From positions 29,094,968 through 29,158,967 of the forward strand of contig OZ038509.1 of assembly GCA_964036315.1 (NCBI GenBank): a stretch of DNA of 64,000 nt, given 5' to 3'. Below are positions 37,841-52,125 of the stretch, one piece after another (position 1 is the first letter of the stretch; every line of letters starts with the position of its first letter). The stretch is from Acanthosepion esculentum (Eukaryota; Mollusca; Cephalopoda; Sepiida; Sepiidae). A program made the translations under genes and the position numbers. The notes under the pieces are model-generated. The model saw only the letters and a program-made list of their open reading frames with translations. It was not told the DNA's origin and made no database searches.

Positions 37841-39300
37841 ATTTCAATGCAAAAGTAAGCATTTCAAGCTAGTTTTTCAACGTTAAACACGGTAATTTCA
37901 AATTTGAATATGCTGTTTGAAATCATTAGAAAACCAATAAAATTATTGAAAATCGATATGGTATCGATCAGAAAATATTGTTTTTGACAATTTCCAACAG
38001 TTTACACAAAGTTTTATTGCAAATATTAAGTTTTACAAACTTTTGAAAATATTGAATTTTCAATGCAAAAGTAAGCATTTCAAGCTAGTTTTTCAACGTT
38101 AAACACGGTAATTTCAAATTTGAATATGCTGTTTGAAAACATTAGAAAACCAATAAAATTATTGAAAATCGATATGGTATCGATCAGAAAATATTGTTTT
38201 TGACAATTTCCAACAGTTTATACAAAGTTTTATTGCAAATATTAAGTTTTACAAACTTTTGAAAAATATTGAAATTTCAATGCAAAAGCAAGCAATTCAA
38301 GCTACTTTTCAACGTTAAACACGGTAATTTCAAATGTGAATATGCAGTTTGAAATCATTAGAAAACCAATAAAATTATTGAAAATCGATATGGTATCGAT
38401 CAGAAAATATTGTTTTTGACTATTTCCAACAGTTTACACAAAGTTTTATTGCAAATATTAAGTTTTACACAGTTTTGAAAAATATTGAAATTTCAATGCA
38501 AAAGTAAGCATTTCAAGCTAGTTTTTCAACGATAAACACGTTAATTTCAAATTTGAATATGCTGTTTGAAATCATTAGAAAACCAATAAAATTATTGAGA
38601 ATCGATATGGTATCGATCAGAAAATATTGTTTCTGACAATTTCCAACAGTTTATACAAAGTTTTATTGCAAATATTAAGTTTTACAAACTTTTGAAAAAT
38701 ATTGAAATTTCAATGCAAAAGCAAGCAATTCAAGCTACTTTTCATCGTTAAACACGGTAATTTCAAATGTGAATATGCAGTTTGAAATCATTAGAAAACC
38801 AATAAAATTATTGAGAATCGATATGGTATCGATCAGAAAATATTGTTTTTGACAATTTCCAACAGTTTACACAAAGTTTTATTGCAAATATTAAGTTTTA
38901 CAAAGTTTTGAAAAATATTGAAATTTCAATGCAAAAGTAAGCATTTCAAGCTAGTTTTTCAACGTTAAACACGGTAATTTCAAATGTGAATATGCTGTTT
39001 GAAATCATTAGAAAACCAATAAAATTATTGAAAATCGATATGGTATCGATCAGAAAATATTGTTTTTGACAATTTCCAACAGTTTACACAAAGTTTTATT
39101 GCAAATATTAAGTTTTACAAAGTTTTGAAAAATATTGAAATTTCAATTCAAAAGTAAGCATTTCAAGCTAGTTTTTCAACGATGAACACGGTAATTTCAA
39201 ATTTGAATATGCTGTTTGAAATCATTAGAAAACCAATAAAATTATTGAAAATCGATATGGTATCGATCAGAAAATATTGTTTTTGACAATTTCCAACAGT
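37840..39300. repeat. Mixed monomers without an evident long HOR
   Basis: About seven monomers of the right-domain types. Private variants are ATCGATAAACACGTTAATTTC (near 38531, seen again at 42430), TTTCTGACAATTTCC (38631), ACACAGTTTTG (near 38467), CAATTCAAAAG (near 39145) and CAACGATGAACACGG (near 39181). Nothing other than satellite sequence is present. Confidence 0.75.
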
Positions 39301-42290
39301 TTACACAAAGTTTTATTGCAAATATTAAGTTTTACAAACTTTTGAAAAATATTGAAATTTCAATGCAAAAGCAAGCAATTCAAGCTACTTTTCAACGTTA
39401 AACTCGGTAAATTCAAATGTGAATATGCTGTTTGAAATCATTAGAAAACCAATAAAACTATTGAGAATCGATATGGTATCGATCAGAAAATATTGTTTTT
39501 GACAATTTCCAACAGTTTACACAAAGTTTTATTGCAAATATTAAGTTTTACAAACTTTTGAAAAATATTGAATTTTCAATGCAAAAGTAAGCATTTCAAG
39601 CTAGTTTTTCAACGTTAAACACGGTAATTTCAAATTTGAATATGCTGTTTGAAATCATTAGAAAACCAATAAAATTATTGAAAATCGATATGGTATCGAT
39701 CAGAAAATATTGTTTTTGGCTATTTCCAACAGTTTATAAAAAGTTTTATTGCAAATATTAAGTTTTACAAACTTTTGAAAAATATTGAAATTTCAATGCA
39801 AAAGCAAGCAATTCAAGCTACTTTTCAACGTTAAACACGGTAATTTCAAATGTGAATATGCAGTTTGAAATCATTAGAAAACCAATAAAATTATTGAAAA
39901 TCGATATGGTATTGATCAGAAAATATTGTTTCTGACAATTTCCAACAGTTTATACAAAGTTTTATTGCAAATATTAAGTTTTACAAACTTTTGAAAAATA
40001 TTGAAATTTCAATGCAAAAGCAAGCAATTCAAGCTACTTTTCATCGTTAAACACGGTAATTTCAAATGTGAATATGCAGTTTGAAATCATTAGAAAACCA
40101 ATAAAATTATTGAGAATCGATATGGTATCGATCAGAAAATATTGTTTTTGACAATTTCCAACAGTTTACACAAAGTTTTATTGCAAATATTAAGTTTTAC
40201 AAACTTTTGAAAAATATTGAATTTTCAATGCAAAAGTAAGCATTTCAAGCTAGTTTTTCAACGTTAAACACGGTAATTTCAAATTTGAATATGCTGTTTG
40301 AAATCATTAGAAAAACAATAAAATTATTGAAAATCGATATGGTATCGATCAGAAAATATTGTATTTGACAATTTCCAACAGTTTACACAAAGTTTTATTG
40401 CAAATATTAAGTTTTACAAAGTTTTGAAAAATATTGAAATTTCAATGCAAAAGTAAGCATTTCAAGCTAGTTTTTCAACGTTAAACACGGTAATTTCAAA
40501 TTTGAATATGCTGTTTGAAATCATTAGAAAACCAATAAAATTATTGAAAATCGATATGGTATCGATCAGAAAATATTGTTTTTGACAATTTCCAACAGTT
40601 TATACAAAGTTTTATTGCAAATATTAAGTTTTACAAAGTTTTGAAAAATATTGAATTTTCAATGCAAAAGTAAGTATTTCAAGCTAGTTTTTCAACGTTA
40701 AACACGGTAATTTCAAATTTGAATATGCTGTTTGAAATCATTAGAAAACGAATAAAATTATTGAAAATCGATATGGTATCGATCAGAAAATATTGTTTTT
40801 AACAATTTCCAACAGTTTATACAAAGTTTTATTGCAAATATTAAGTTTTACAAACTTTTGAAAAATATTGAAATTTCAATGCAAAAGCAAGCAATTCAAG
40901 CTACTTTTCATCGTTAAACACGGTAATTTCAAATGTGAATATGCAGTTTGAAATCATTAGAAAACCAATAAAATTATTGAGAATCGATATGGTATCGATC
41001 AGAAAATATTTTTTTTGACAATTTCCAACAGTTTACACAAAGTTTTATTGCAAATATTAAGTTTTACAAACTTTTGAAAAATATTGAAATTTCAATGCAA
41101 AAGCAAGCAATTCAAGCTACTTTTCAACGTTAAACTCGGTAATTTCAAATGTGAATATGCTGTTTGAAATCATTAGAAAACCAATAAAACTATTGAGAAT
41201 CGATATGGTATCGATCAGAAAATATTGTTTTTGACAATTTCCATAAGTTTACACAAAGTTTTATTGCAAATATTAAGTTTTACAAACTTTTGAAAAATAT
41301 TGAATTTTCAATGCAAAAGTAAGCATTTCAAGCTAGTTTTTCAACGTTAAACACGGTAATTTCAAATTTGAATATGCTGTTTGAAATCATTAGAAAACCA
41401 ATAAAATTATTGAAAATCGATATGGTATCGATCAGAAAATATTGTTTTTGACTATTTCCAACAGTTTATAAAAAGTTTTATTGCAAATATTAAGTTTTAC
41501 AAAGTTTTGAAAAATATTGAAATTTCAATGCAAAAGTAAGCATTTCAAGCTAGTTTTTCAACGATAAACACGGTAATTTCAAATTTGAATATGCTGTTTG
41601 AAATCATTAGAAAACCAATAAAATTATTGAAAATCGATATGGTATCGATCAGATAATATTGTTTCTGACAATTTCCAACAGTTTATACAAAGTTTTATTG
41701 CAAATATTAAGTTTTACAAACTTTTGAAAAATATTGAAATTTCAATGCAAAAGCAAGCAATTCAAGCGACTTTTCATCGTTAAACACGGTAATTTCAAAT
41801 GTGAATATGCAGTTTGAAATCATTAGAAAACCAATAAAATTATTGAGAATCGATATGGTATCGATCAGAAAATATTGTTTTTGACAATTTCCAACAGTTT
41901 ACACAAAGTTTTATTGCAAATATTAAGTTTTACAAACTTTTGAAAAATATTGAATTTTCAATGCAAAAGTAAGCATTTCAAGCTAGTTTTTCAACGTTAA
42001 ACACGGTAATTTCAAATTTGAATATGCTGTTTGAAATCATTAGAAAACCAATAAAATTATTGAAAATCGATATGGTAACGATCAGAAAATATTGTTTTTG
42101 ACAATTTCCAACAGTTTACACAAAGTTTTATTGCAAATATTAAGTTTTACAAAGTTTTGAAAAATATTGAAATTTCAATGCAAATGTAAGCATTTCAAGC
42201 TAGTTTTTCAACGTTAAACACGGTAATTTCAAATTTGAATATGCTGTTTGAAATCATTAGAAAACCAATAAAATTATTGAAAATCGATAT
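39300..42290. repeat. 1732-bp octamer HOR, one full and one partial tandem copy
   Basis: Offset 1732 links AACTCGG (39402 and 41134), AAAACTATTGAG (near 39457 and 41189), TTTATAAAAAG (39735 and 41467), TTTCTGACAATTTCC (near 39929 and 41661) and CATCGTT (near 40043 and 41775). Similarity is lost after about 42290, so the second copy is truncated. The pair differs by several private changes (for example GTATTTGACAA only at 40361, TTTTTTTGAC only near 41008), so it is older than the 1300-bp pair. Confidence 0.75.
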
Positions 42291-43316
42291 GGTATCGATC
42301 AGAAAATATTGTTTTTGACTATATCCAACAATTTACACAAAGTTTTATTGCAAATATTAAGTTTTACAAACTTTTGAAAAATATTGAAATTTCAATGCAA
42401 AAGTAAGCATTTCAAGCTAGTTTTTCAACGATAAACACGTTAATTTCAAATTTGAATATGCTGTTTGAAATCATTAGAAAACCAATAAAATTATTGAAAA
42501 TCGATATGGTATCGATCAGAAAATATTGTTTCTGACAATTTCCAACAGTTTATACAAAGTTTTATTGCAAATATTAAGTTTTACAAACTTTTGAAAAATA
42601 TTGAAATTTCAATGCAAAAGCAAGCAATTCAAGCTACTTTTCATCGTTAAACACGTAATTTCAAATGTGAATATGCAGTTTGAAATCATTAGAAAACCAA
42701 TAAAATTATTGAGAATCGATATGGTATCGATCAGAAAATATTGTTTTTGACAATTTCCAACAGTTTACACAAAGTTTTATTGCAAATATTAAGTTTTACA
42801 AACTTTTGAAAAATATTGAATTTTCAATGCAAAAGTAAGCATTTCAAGTTAGTTTTTCAACGTTAAACACGGTAATTTCAAATTTGAATATGCTGTTTGA
42901 AATCATTAGAAAACCAATAAAATTATTGAAAATCGATATGGTATCGATCAGAAAATATTGTATTTGACAATTTCCAACAGTTTACACAAAGTTTTATTGC
43001 AAATATTAAGATTACAAAGTTTTGAAAAATATTGAAATTTCAATGCAAAAGTAAGCTAGTTTTTCAACGTTAAACACGGTAATTTCAAATTTGAATATGC
43101 TGTTCGAAATCATTAGAAAAACAATAAAATAATTGAAAATCGATATGGTATCGATCAGAAAATATTGTTTTTGACAATTTCCAACAGTTTACACAAAGTT
43201 TTATTGCAAATATTCAGTTTTACAAACTTTTGAAAAATATTGAATTTTCAATGCAAAAGTAACTATTTCAAGCTAGTTTTTCAACGTTAAACACGGTAAT
43301 TTCAAATTTGAATATG
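42290..43316. repeat. Mixed and damaged monomers
   Basis: Five monomers with several indels. CACGTAATTTC near 42655 lacks one G, AAGATTACAAAG near 43010 is shortened, and AAAAGTAAGCTAG near 43050 lacks nine bases (CATTTCAAG). ATCGATAAACACGTTAATTTC (42430) links the first unit to 38531. This is one of the more degenerate stretches of the array. Confidence 0.75.
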
Positions 43317-46300
43317 CTGTTTGAAATCATTAGAAAACCAATAAAATTATTGAAAATCGATATGGTATCGATCAGAAAATATTGTTTTTGACTATTTCCA
43401 ACAGTTTACACAAAGTTTTATTGCAAATATTAAGTTTTACAAACTTTTGAAAAATATTGAAATTTCAATGCAAAAGTAAGCATTTCAAGCTAGTTTTTCA
43501 ACGTTAAACACGGTAATTTCAAATTTGAATATGCTGTTTGAAATCATTAGAAAACCAAAAAAATTATTGAAAATCGATATGGTATCGATCAGAAAATATT
43601 GCTTTTGACAATTTCCAACAGTTTACCCATAATTTTATTGCAAATATTAAGTTTTACAAACTTTTGAAAAATATTGAATTTTCAATGCAAAAGTAAGCAT
43701 TTCAATCTAGTTTTTCAACGTTAAACACCGTAGTTTCAAATTTGAATATGCTGTTTGAAATCATTAGAAAACCAATAAAATTATTGAAAATCGATATGGT
43801 ATCGATCAGAAAGTAATCTTTTTGACAATTTCCAACAGTTTTCGCAAAGTTTTATTGCAAATATTAAGTTTTACAAACTTTTGAAAATATTGAATTTTCA
43901 ATGCAAAAGTAAGCATTTGATGTTAGTTTTTCAACGTTAAACACGAAAATTTCAAATTTGAATATGCTGTATAAATCATTAGAAAACCAATAAAATTATT
44001 GAAAATCGATATGGTATCGATCAGAAAATATTGTTTTTGAAAATTTCCAACAGTTTTCGCAAAGTTTTATTGCAAATATTAAGTTTTCCAAACTTTTGAA
44101 AATATTGAATTTTCAATGCAAAAGTAAGCATTTCAAGCTAGTTTTTCAACGTTAAACACGGTAATTTCAAATTTGAATATGCTGTTTGAAATCATTAGAA
44201 AACCAAAAAAATTATTGAAAATCGATATGGTATCGATCAGAAAATATTGCTTTTGACAATTTCCAACAGTTTACACATAATTTTATTGCAAATATTAAGT
44301 TTTACAAACTTTTGAAAAATATTGAATTTTCAATGCAAAAGTAAGCATTTCAAGCTAGTTTTTCAACGTTAAACACCGTAGTTTCAAATTTGAATATGCT
44401 GTTTGAAATCATTAGAAAACCAATAAAATTATTGAAAATCGATATGGTATCGATCAGAAAGTAATCTTTTTGACAATTTCCAACAGTTTTCGCAAAGTTT
44501 TATTGCAAATATTAAGTTTTACAAACTTTTGAAAATATTGAATTTTCAATGCAAAAGTAAGCATTTGATGTTAGTTTTTCAACGTTAAACACGAAAATTT
44601 CAAATTTGAATATGCTGTATAAATCATTAGAAAACCAATAAAATTATTGAAAATCGATATGGTATCGATCAGAAAATATTGTTTTTGACAATTTCCAACA
44701 GTTTACACAAAGTTTTATTGCAAATATTAAGATTTACAAACTTTTGAAAAATATTGAATTTTCAATGCAAAAGTAAGCATTTCAAGATAGTTTTTCAACG
44801 TTAAACACGGTAATTTCAAATTTGAATATGCTGTTTGAAATCATTAGAAAACCAATAAAATTATTGAGAATCGATATGGTATCGATCAGAAAATATTGTT
44901 TTTGACAATTTCCAACAGTTTACACAAAGTTTTATTGCAAATATTAAGTTTTACAAAGTTTTGGAAAATATTGAAATTTCAATGCAAAAGTAAGCATTTC
45001 AAGCTAGTTTTTCAACGTTAAACACGGTAATTTCAAATTTGAATATGCTGTTTGAAATCATTAGAAAACCAATAAAATTATTGAAAATCGATATGGTATC
45101 GATCAGAAAATATTGTTTTTGACTATTTCCAACAGTTTACACAAAGTTTTATTGCAAATATTAAGTTTTACAAACTTTTGAAAAATATTGAAATTTCAAT
45201 GCAAAAGTAAGCATTTCAAGCTAGTTTTTCAACGTTAAACACGGTAATTTCAAATTTGAATATGCTGTTTGAAATCATTAGAAAACCAAAAAAATTATTG
45301 AAAATCGATATGGTATCGATCAGAAAATATTGCTTTTGACAATTTCCAACAGTTTACCCATAATTTTATTGCAAATATTAAGTTTTACAAACTTTTGAAA
45401 AATATTGAATTTTCAATGCAAAAGTAAGCATTTCAATCTAGTTTTTCAACGTTAAACACCGTAGTTTCAAATTTGAATATGCTGTTTGAAATCATTAGAA
45501 AACCAATAAAATTATTGAAAATCGATATGGTATCGATCAGAAAGTAATCTTTTTGACAATTTCCAACAGTTTTCGCAAAGTTTTATTGCAAATATTAAGT
45601 TTTACAAACTTTTGAAAATATTGAATTTTCAATGCAAAAGTAAGCATTTGATGTTAGTTTTTCAACGTTAAACACGAAAATTTCAAATTTGAATATGCTG
45701 TATAAATCATTAGAAAACCAATAAAATTATTGAAAATCGATATGGTATCGATCAGAAAATATTGTTTTTGAAAATTTCCAACAGTTTTCGCAAAGTTTTA
45801 TTGCAAATATTAAGTTTTCCAAACTTTTGAAAATATTGAATTTTCAATGCAAAAGTAAGCATTTCAAGCTAGTTTTTCAACGTTAAACACGGTAATTTCA
45901 AATTTGAATATGCTGTTTGAAATCATTAGAAAACCAAAAAAATTATTGAAAATCGATATGGTATCGATCAGAAAATATTGCTTTTGACAATTTCCAACAG
46001 TTTACACATAATTTTATTGCAAATATTAAGTTTTACAAACTTTTGAAAAATATTGAATTTTCAATGCAAAAGTAAGCATTTCAAGCTAGTTTTTCAACGT
46101 TAAACACCGTAGTTTCAAATTTGAATATGCTGTTTGAAATCATTAGAAAACCAATAAAATTATTGAAAATCGATATGGTATCGATCAGAAAGTAATCTTT
46201 TTGACAATTTCCAACAGTTTTCGCAAAGTTTTATTGCAAATATTAAGTTTTACAAACTTTTGAAAATATTGAATTTTCAATGCAAAAGTAAGCATTTGAT

Positions 46301-46778
46301 GTTAGTTTTTCAACGTTAAACACGAAAATTTCAAATTTGAATATGCTGTATAAATCATTAGAAAACCAATAAAATTATTGAAAATCGATATGGTATCGAT
46401 CAGAAAATATTGTTTTTGACAATTTCCAACAGTTTACACAAAGTTTTATTGCAAATATTAAGTTTTACAAACTTTTGAAAAATATTGAATTTTCAATGCA
46501 AAAGTAAGCATTTCAAGATAGTTTTTCAACGTTAAACACGGTAATTTCAAATTTGAATATGCTGTTTGAAATCATTAGAAAACCAATAAAATTATTGAGA
46601 ATCGATATGGTATCGATCAGAAAATATTGTTTTTGACAATTTCCAACAGTTTACACAAAGTTTTATTGCAAATATTAAGTTTTACAAAGTTTTGGAAAAT
46701 ATTGAAATTTCAATGCAAAAGTAAGCATTTCAAGCTAGTTTTTCAACGTTAAACACGGTAATTTCAAATTTGAATATG
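43317..46778. repeat. 1731-bp octamer HOR, two tandem copies with four E-C-D cassettes
   Basis: Copies at about 43317-45047 and 45048-46778 match at offset 1731: TTTACCCATAA (43621 and 45352 for the start of GTTTACCC), TTTCAATCTAG (near 43703 and 45434), AAAGTAATC (43810 and 45541; 44458 and 46189) and GTTTTGGAAAATATT (44956 and 46687). Each copy contains two E-C-D cassettes 648 bp apart, so the internal trimer was already tandemly duplicated before the octamer was. The only differences noticed are AAGATTTACAAAC near 44730 and variation at the ends. Confidence 0.86.
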
Positions 46779-47900
46779 CTGTTCGAAATCATTAGAAAAA
46801 CAATAAAATTATTGAAAATCGATATGGTATCGATCAGAAAATATTGTTTTTGACAATTTCCAACAGTTTTCGCAAAGTTTTATTGGAAATATTAAGTTTT
46901 ACAAACTTTTGAAAATATTGAATTTTCAATGCAAAAGTAAGCATTTCAAGCTAGTTTTTCAACGTTAAACACGGTAATTTCAAATTTGAATATGCTGTTT
47001 GAAATCATTAGAAAACCAATAAAATTATTGAAAATCGATATGGTATCGATCAGAAAATATTGTTTTTGACAATTTCCAACAGTTTATACAAAGTTTTATT
47101 GCAAATATTAAGTTTTACAAAGTTTTGAAAAATATTGAAATTTCAATGCAAAAGCAAGCAATTCAAGCTACTTTTCAACGTTAAACACGGTAATTTCAAA
47201 TTTGAATATGCTGTTTGAAATCATTAGAAAACCAATAAAATTATTGAGAATCGATATGGTATCGATCAGAAAATATTGTTTTTGACAATTTCCAACAGTT
47301 TACACAAAGTTTTATTGCAAATATTAAGTTTTACATACTTTTGAAAAATATTGAATTTTCAATGCAAAAGTAAGCATTTCAAGCTAGTTTTTCAACGTTA
47401 AACACGGTAATTTCAAATTTGAATATGCTGTTTGAAATCATTAGAAAACCAATAAAATTATTGAAAATCGATAGGGTATCGATCAGAAAATATTGTTTTT
47501 GACAATTTCCAACAGTTTACACAAAGTTTTATTGCAAATATTAAGTTTTACAAACTTTTGAAAAATATTGAAATTTCAATGCAAAGGCAAGCAATTCAAG
47601 CAACTTTTCAACGTAAAAAACGGTAATTTCAAATGTGTATATGCAGTTTGAAATCATTAGAAAACCAATAAAATTATTGAAAATCGATATGGTATCGATC
47701 AGAAAATATTGTTTTTGACAATTTCCAACAGTTTACACAAAGTTTTATTGCAAATATTAAGTTTTACAAACTTTTGAAAAATATTGAATTTTCAATGCAA
47801 AAGTAAGCATTTCAAGCTAGGTTTTCAACGTTAAACACGGTAGTTTCAAATTTGAATATGCTGTTTGAAATCATTAGAAAACCAATAAAATTATTGAAAA
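46010..47900. repeat. Block repeated in shortened form at 52072-53470
   Basis: The match to the later copy begins at offset 6062 (AAAGTAATC at 46189 and 52251), drops to 5845 after one monomer is lost (GTTTTGGAAAATATT at 46687 and 52532) and to 5628 after a second loss (AACGTAAAAAACGG at 47612 and 53240). The later copy is two monomers shorter; one of those lost carries CGATAGGG (47470). Confidence 0.78.
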
Positions 47901-48099
47901 TCGATATGGTATCGATCAGAAAATATTGTTTTTGACAATTTCCAACAATTTTCGCAAAGTTTTATTGCAAATATTAAGTTTTACAAACTTTTGAAAATAT
48001 TGAATTTTCAATGCAAAAGTAACCATTTCAAGCTAGTTTTTCAACGTTAAACACGGTAATTTCAAATTTGAATATGCTGTTTGAAATCATTAGAAAACC

Positions 48100-51000
48100 A
48101 ATAAAATTATTGAAAATCGATATGGTATCGATCAGAAAATATTGTTCTTGACAATTTCCAACAGTTTATACAAAGTTTTATTGCAAATATTAAGTTTAAC
48201 AAACTTTTGAAATATATTTAAATTTCAATGCAAAAGCAAGCAATTCAAGCTAGTTTTTCAACGTTAAACACGGTAATTTCAAATTTGAATATGCTGTTCG
48301 AAATCATTAGAAAACCAATAAAATTATTGAAAATCGATATGGTATCGATCAGAAAATATTGTTTTTGACAATTTCCAACAGTTTACACAAAGTTTTATTG
48401 CAAATATTAAGTTTTACAAACTTTGGAAAAATATTGAATTTTCAATGCAAAAGTAACTATTTCAAGCTAGTTTTTCAACGTTAAACACGGTAATTTCAAA
48501 TTTGAATATGCTGTTTGAAATCATTAGAAAACCAATAAAATTATTGAAAATCGATATGGTATCGATCAGAAAATATTGTTTTTGACTATTTCCAACAGTT
48601 TACACAAAGTTTTATTGCAAATATTAAGTTTTACAAACTTTTGAAAAATATTGAAATTTCAATGCAAAAGTAAGCAATTCAAGCTAGTTTTTCAACGTTA
48701 AACACGGTAATTTCAAATTTGAATATGCTGTTTGAAATCATTAGAAAACCAATAAAATTATTGAAAATCGATATGGTATCGATCAGAAAATATTGTTTCT
48801 GACAATTTCCAACAGTTTATACAAAGTTTTATTGCAAATATTAAGTTTTACAAACTTTTGAAAAATATTGAAATTACAATGCAAAAGCAAGCAATTCAAG
48901 CTACTTTTCATCGTTAAACACGGTAATTTCAAATGTGAATATGCAGTTTGAAATCATTAGAAAACCAATAAAATTATTGAGAATCGATATGGTATCGATC
49001 AGAAAATATTGTTTTTGACAATTTCCAACAGTTTACACAAAGTTTTATTGCAAATATTAAGTTTTACAAACTTTTGAAAAATATTGAAATTACAATGCAA
49101 AAGCAAGCAATTCAAGCTACTTTTCATCGTTAAACACGGTAATTTCAAATGTGAATATGCAGTTTGAAATCATTAGAAAACCAATAAAATTATTGAGAAT
49201 CGATATGGTATCGATCAGAAAATATTGTTTTTGACAATTTCCAACAGTTTACACAAAGTTTTATTGCAAATATTAAGTTTTACAAACTTTTGAAAAATAT
49301 TGAATTTTCAATGCAAAAGTAAGCATTTCAAGCTAGGTTTTCAACGTTAAACACGGTAGTTTCAAATTTGAATATGCTGTTTGAAATCATTAGAAAACCA
49401 ATAAAATTATTGAAAATCGATATGGTATCGATCAGAAAATATTGTTTTTGACAATTTCCAACAATTTTCGCCAAGTTTTATTGCAAATATTAAGTTTTAC
49501 AAACTTTTGAAAATATTGAATTTTCAATGCAAAAGCAAGCAATTCAAGCTACTTTTCAACGTTAAACACGGTAATTTCAAATGTGAATATGCAGTTTGAA
49601 ATCATTAGAAAATCAATAAAATTATTGAGAATCGATATGGTATCGATCAGAAAATATTGTTTTTGACAATTTCCAAAAGTTTACACAAAGTTTTATTGCA
49701 AATATTAAGTTTTACAAAGTTTTGGAAAATATTGAAATTTCAATGCAAAAGTAAGCATTTCAAGCTAGTTTTTCAACGTTAAACACGGTAATTTCAAATT
49801 TGAATATGCTGTTCGAAATCATTAGAAAACCAATAAAATTATTGAAAATCGATATGGTATCGATCAGAAAATATTGTTTTTGACTATTTCCAACAGTTTA
49901 CACAAAGTTTTATTGCAAATATTAAGTTTTACAAACTTTTGAAAAATATTGAAATTTCAATGCAAAAGTAAGCATTTCAAGCTAGTTTTTCAACGTTAAA
50001 CACGGTAATTTCAAATTTGAATATGCTGTTTGAAATCATTAGAAAACCAATAAAATTATTGAAAATCGATATGGTATCGATCAGAAAATATTGTTTCTGA
50101 CAATTTCCAACAGTTTATACAAAGTTTTATTGCAAATATTAAGTTTTACAAACTTTTGAAAAATATTGAAATTACAATGCAAAAGCACGCAATTCAAGCT
50201 ACTTTTCATCGTTAAACACGGTAATTTCAAATGTGAATATGCAGTTTGAAATCATTAGAAAACCAATAAAATTATTGAGAATCGATATGGTATCGATCAG
50301 AAAATATTGTTTTTGACAATTTCCAACAGTTTACACAAAGTTTTATTGCAAATATTAAGTTTTACAAACTTTTGAAAAATATTGAATTTTCAATGCAAAA
50401 GTAAGCATTTCAAGCTAGTTTTTCAACGTTAAACACGGTAATTTCAAATTTGAATATGCTGTTTGAAATCATTAGAAAACCAATAAAATTATTGAAAATC
50501 GATATGGTATCGATCAGAAAATATTGTTTTTGACAATTTCCAACCGTTTACACAAAGTTTTATTGCAAATATTAAGTTTTACAAACTTTTGAAAAATATT
50601 GAATTTTCAATGCAAAAGTAATTATTTCAAGCTAGTTTTTCAACGTTAAACACGGTAATTTCAAATTTTAATATGCTGTTTGAAATCATTAGAAAACCAA
50701 TAAAATTATTGAAAATCGATATGGTATCGATCAGAAAATATTGTTTTTGACAATTTCCAACAATTTTCGCCAAGTTTTATTGCAAATATTAAGTTTTACA
50801 AACTTTTGAAAATATTGAATTTTCAATGCAAAAGTAACCATTTCAAGCTAGTTTTTCAACGTTAAACACGGTAATTTCAAATTTGAATATGCTGTTTGAA
50901 ATCATTAGAAAACCAATAAAATTATTGAAAATCGATATGGTATCGATCAGAAAATATTGTTCTTGACAATTTCCAACAGTTTATACAAAGTTTTATTGCA

Positions 51001-52125
51001 AATATTAAGTTTAACAAACTTTTGAAAAATATTGAAATTTCAATGCAAAAGCAAGCAATTCAAGCTACTTTTCAACGTTAAACACGGTAATTTCAAATGT
51101 GAATATGCAGTTTGAAATCATTAGAAAATCAATAAAATTATTGAGAATCGATATGGTATCGATCAGAAAATATTGTTTTTGACAATTTCCAAAAGTTTAC
51201 ACAAAGTTTTATTGCAAATATTAAGTTTTACAAAGTTTTGGAAAATATTGAAATTTCAATGCAAAAGTAAGCATTTCAAGCTAGTTTTTCAACGTTAAAC
51301 ACGGTAATTTCAAATTTGAATATGCTGTTCGAAATCATTAGAAAACCAATAAAATTATTGAAAATCGATATGGTATCGATCAGAAAATATTGTTTTTGAC
51401 TATTTCCAACAGTTTACACAAAGTTTTATTGCAAATATTAAGTTTTACAAACTTTTGAAAAATATTGAAATTTCAATGCAAAAGTAAGCATTTCAAGCTA
51501 GTTTTTCAACGTTAAACACGGTAATTTCAAATTTGAATATGCTGTTTGAAATCATTAGAAAACCAATAAAATTATTGAAAATCGATATGGTATCGATCAG
51601 AAAATATTGTTTCTGACAATTTCCAACAGTTTATACAAAGTTTTATTGCAAATATTAAGTTTTACAAACTTTTGAAAAATATTGAAATTACAATGCAAAA
51701 GCAAGCAATTCAAGCTACTTTTCATCGTTAAACACGGTAATTTCAAATGTGAATATGCAGTTTGAAATCATTAGAAAACCAATAAAATTATTGAGAATCG
51801 ATATGGTATCGATCAGAAAATATTGTTTTTGACAATTTCCAACAGTTTACACAAAGTTTTATTGCAAATATTAAGTTTTACAAACTTTTGAAAAATATTG
51901 AATTTTCAATGCAAAAGTAAGCATTTCAAGCTAGTTTTTCAACGTTAAACACGGTAATTTCAAATTTGAATATGCTGTTTGAAATCATTAGAAAACCAAT
52001 AAAATTATTGAAAATCGATATGGTATCGATCAGAAAATATTGTTTTTGACAATTTCCAACCGTTTACACAAAGTTTTATTGCAAATATTAAGTTTTACAA
52101 ACTTTTGAAAAATATTGAATTTTCA
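48100..52125. repeat. Block repeated at 53510-57320 (offset 5412, then 5196)
   Basis: ATTGTTCTTGAC (48144 and 53556), AAGTTTAACAAAC with GAAATATATTTAAATTTC (48195 and 53607) and CTTTGGAAAAATATT (48421 and 53833) match at 5412. AGCTAGGTTTTC (49334 and 54530), CCAACCGTTTAC (50544 and 55740; 52060 and 57256) match at 5196. The 216-bp change is an extra GAAATTACAATG/CATCG monomer near 49021-49240, a single-unit duplication present only here. Within each copy a 1516-bp heptamer recurs (CCGTTT at 50544 and 52060; 55740 and 57256). Confidence 0.83.
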
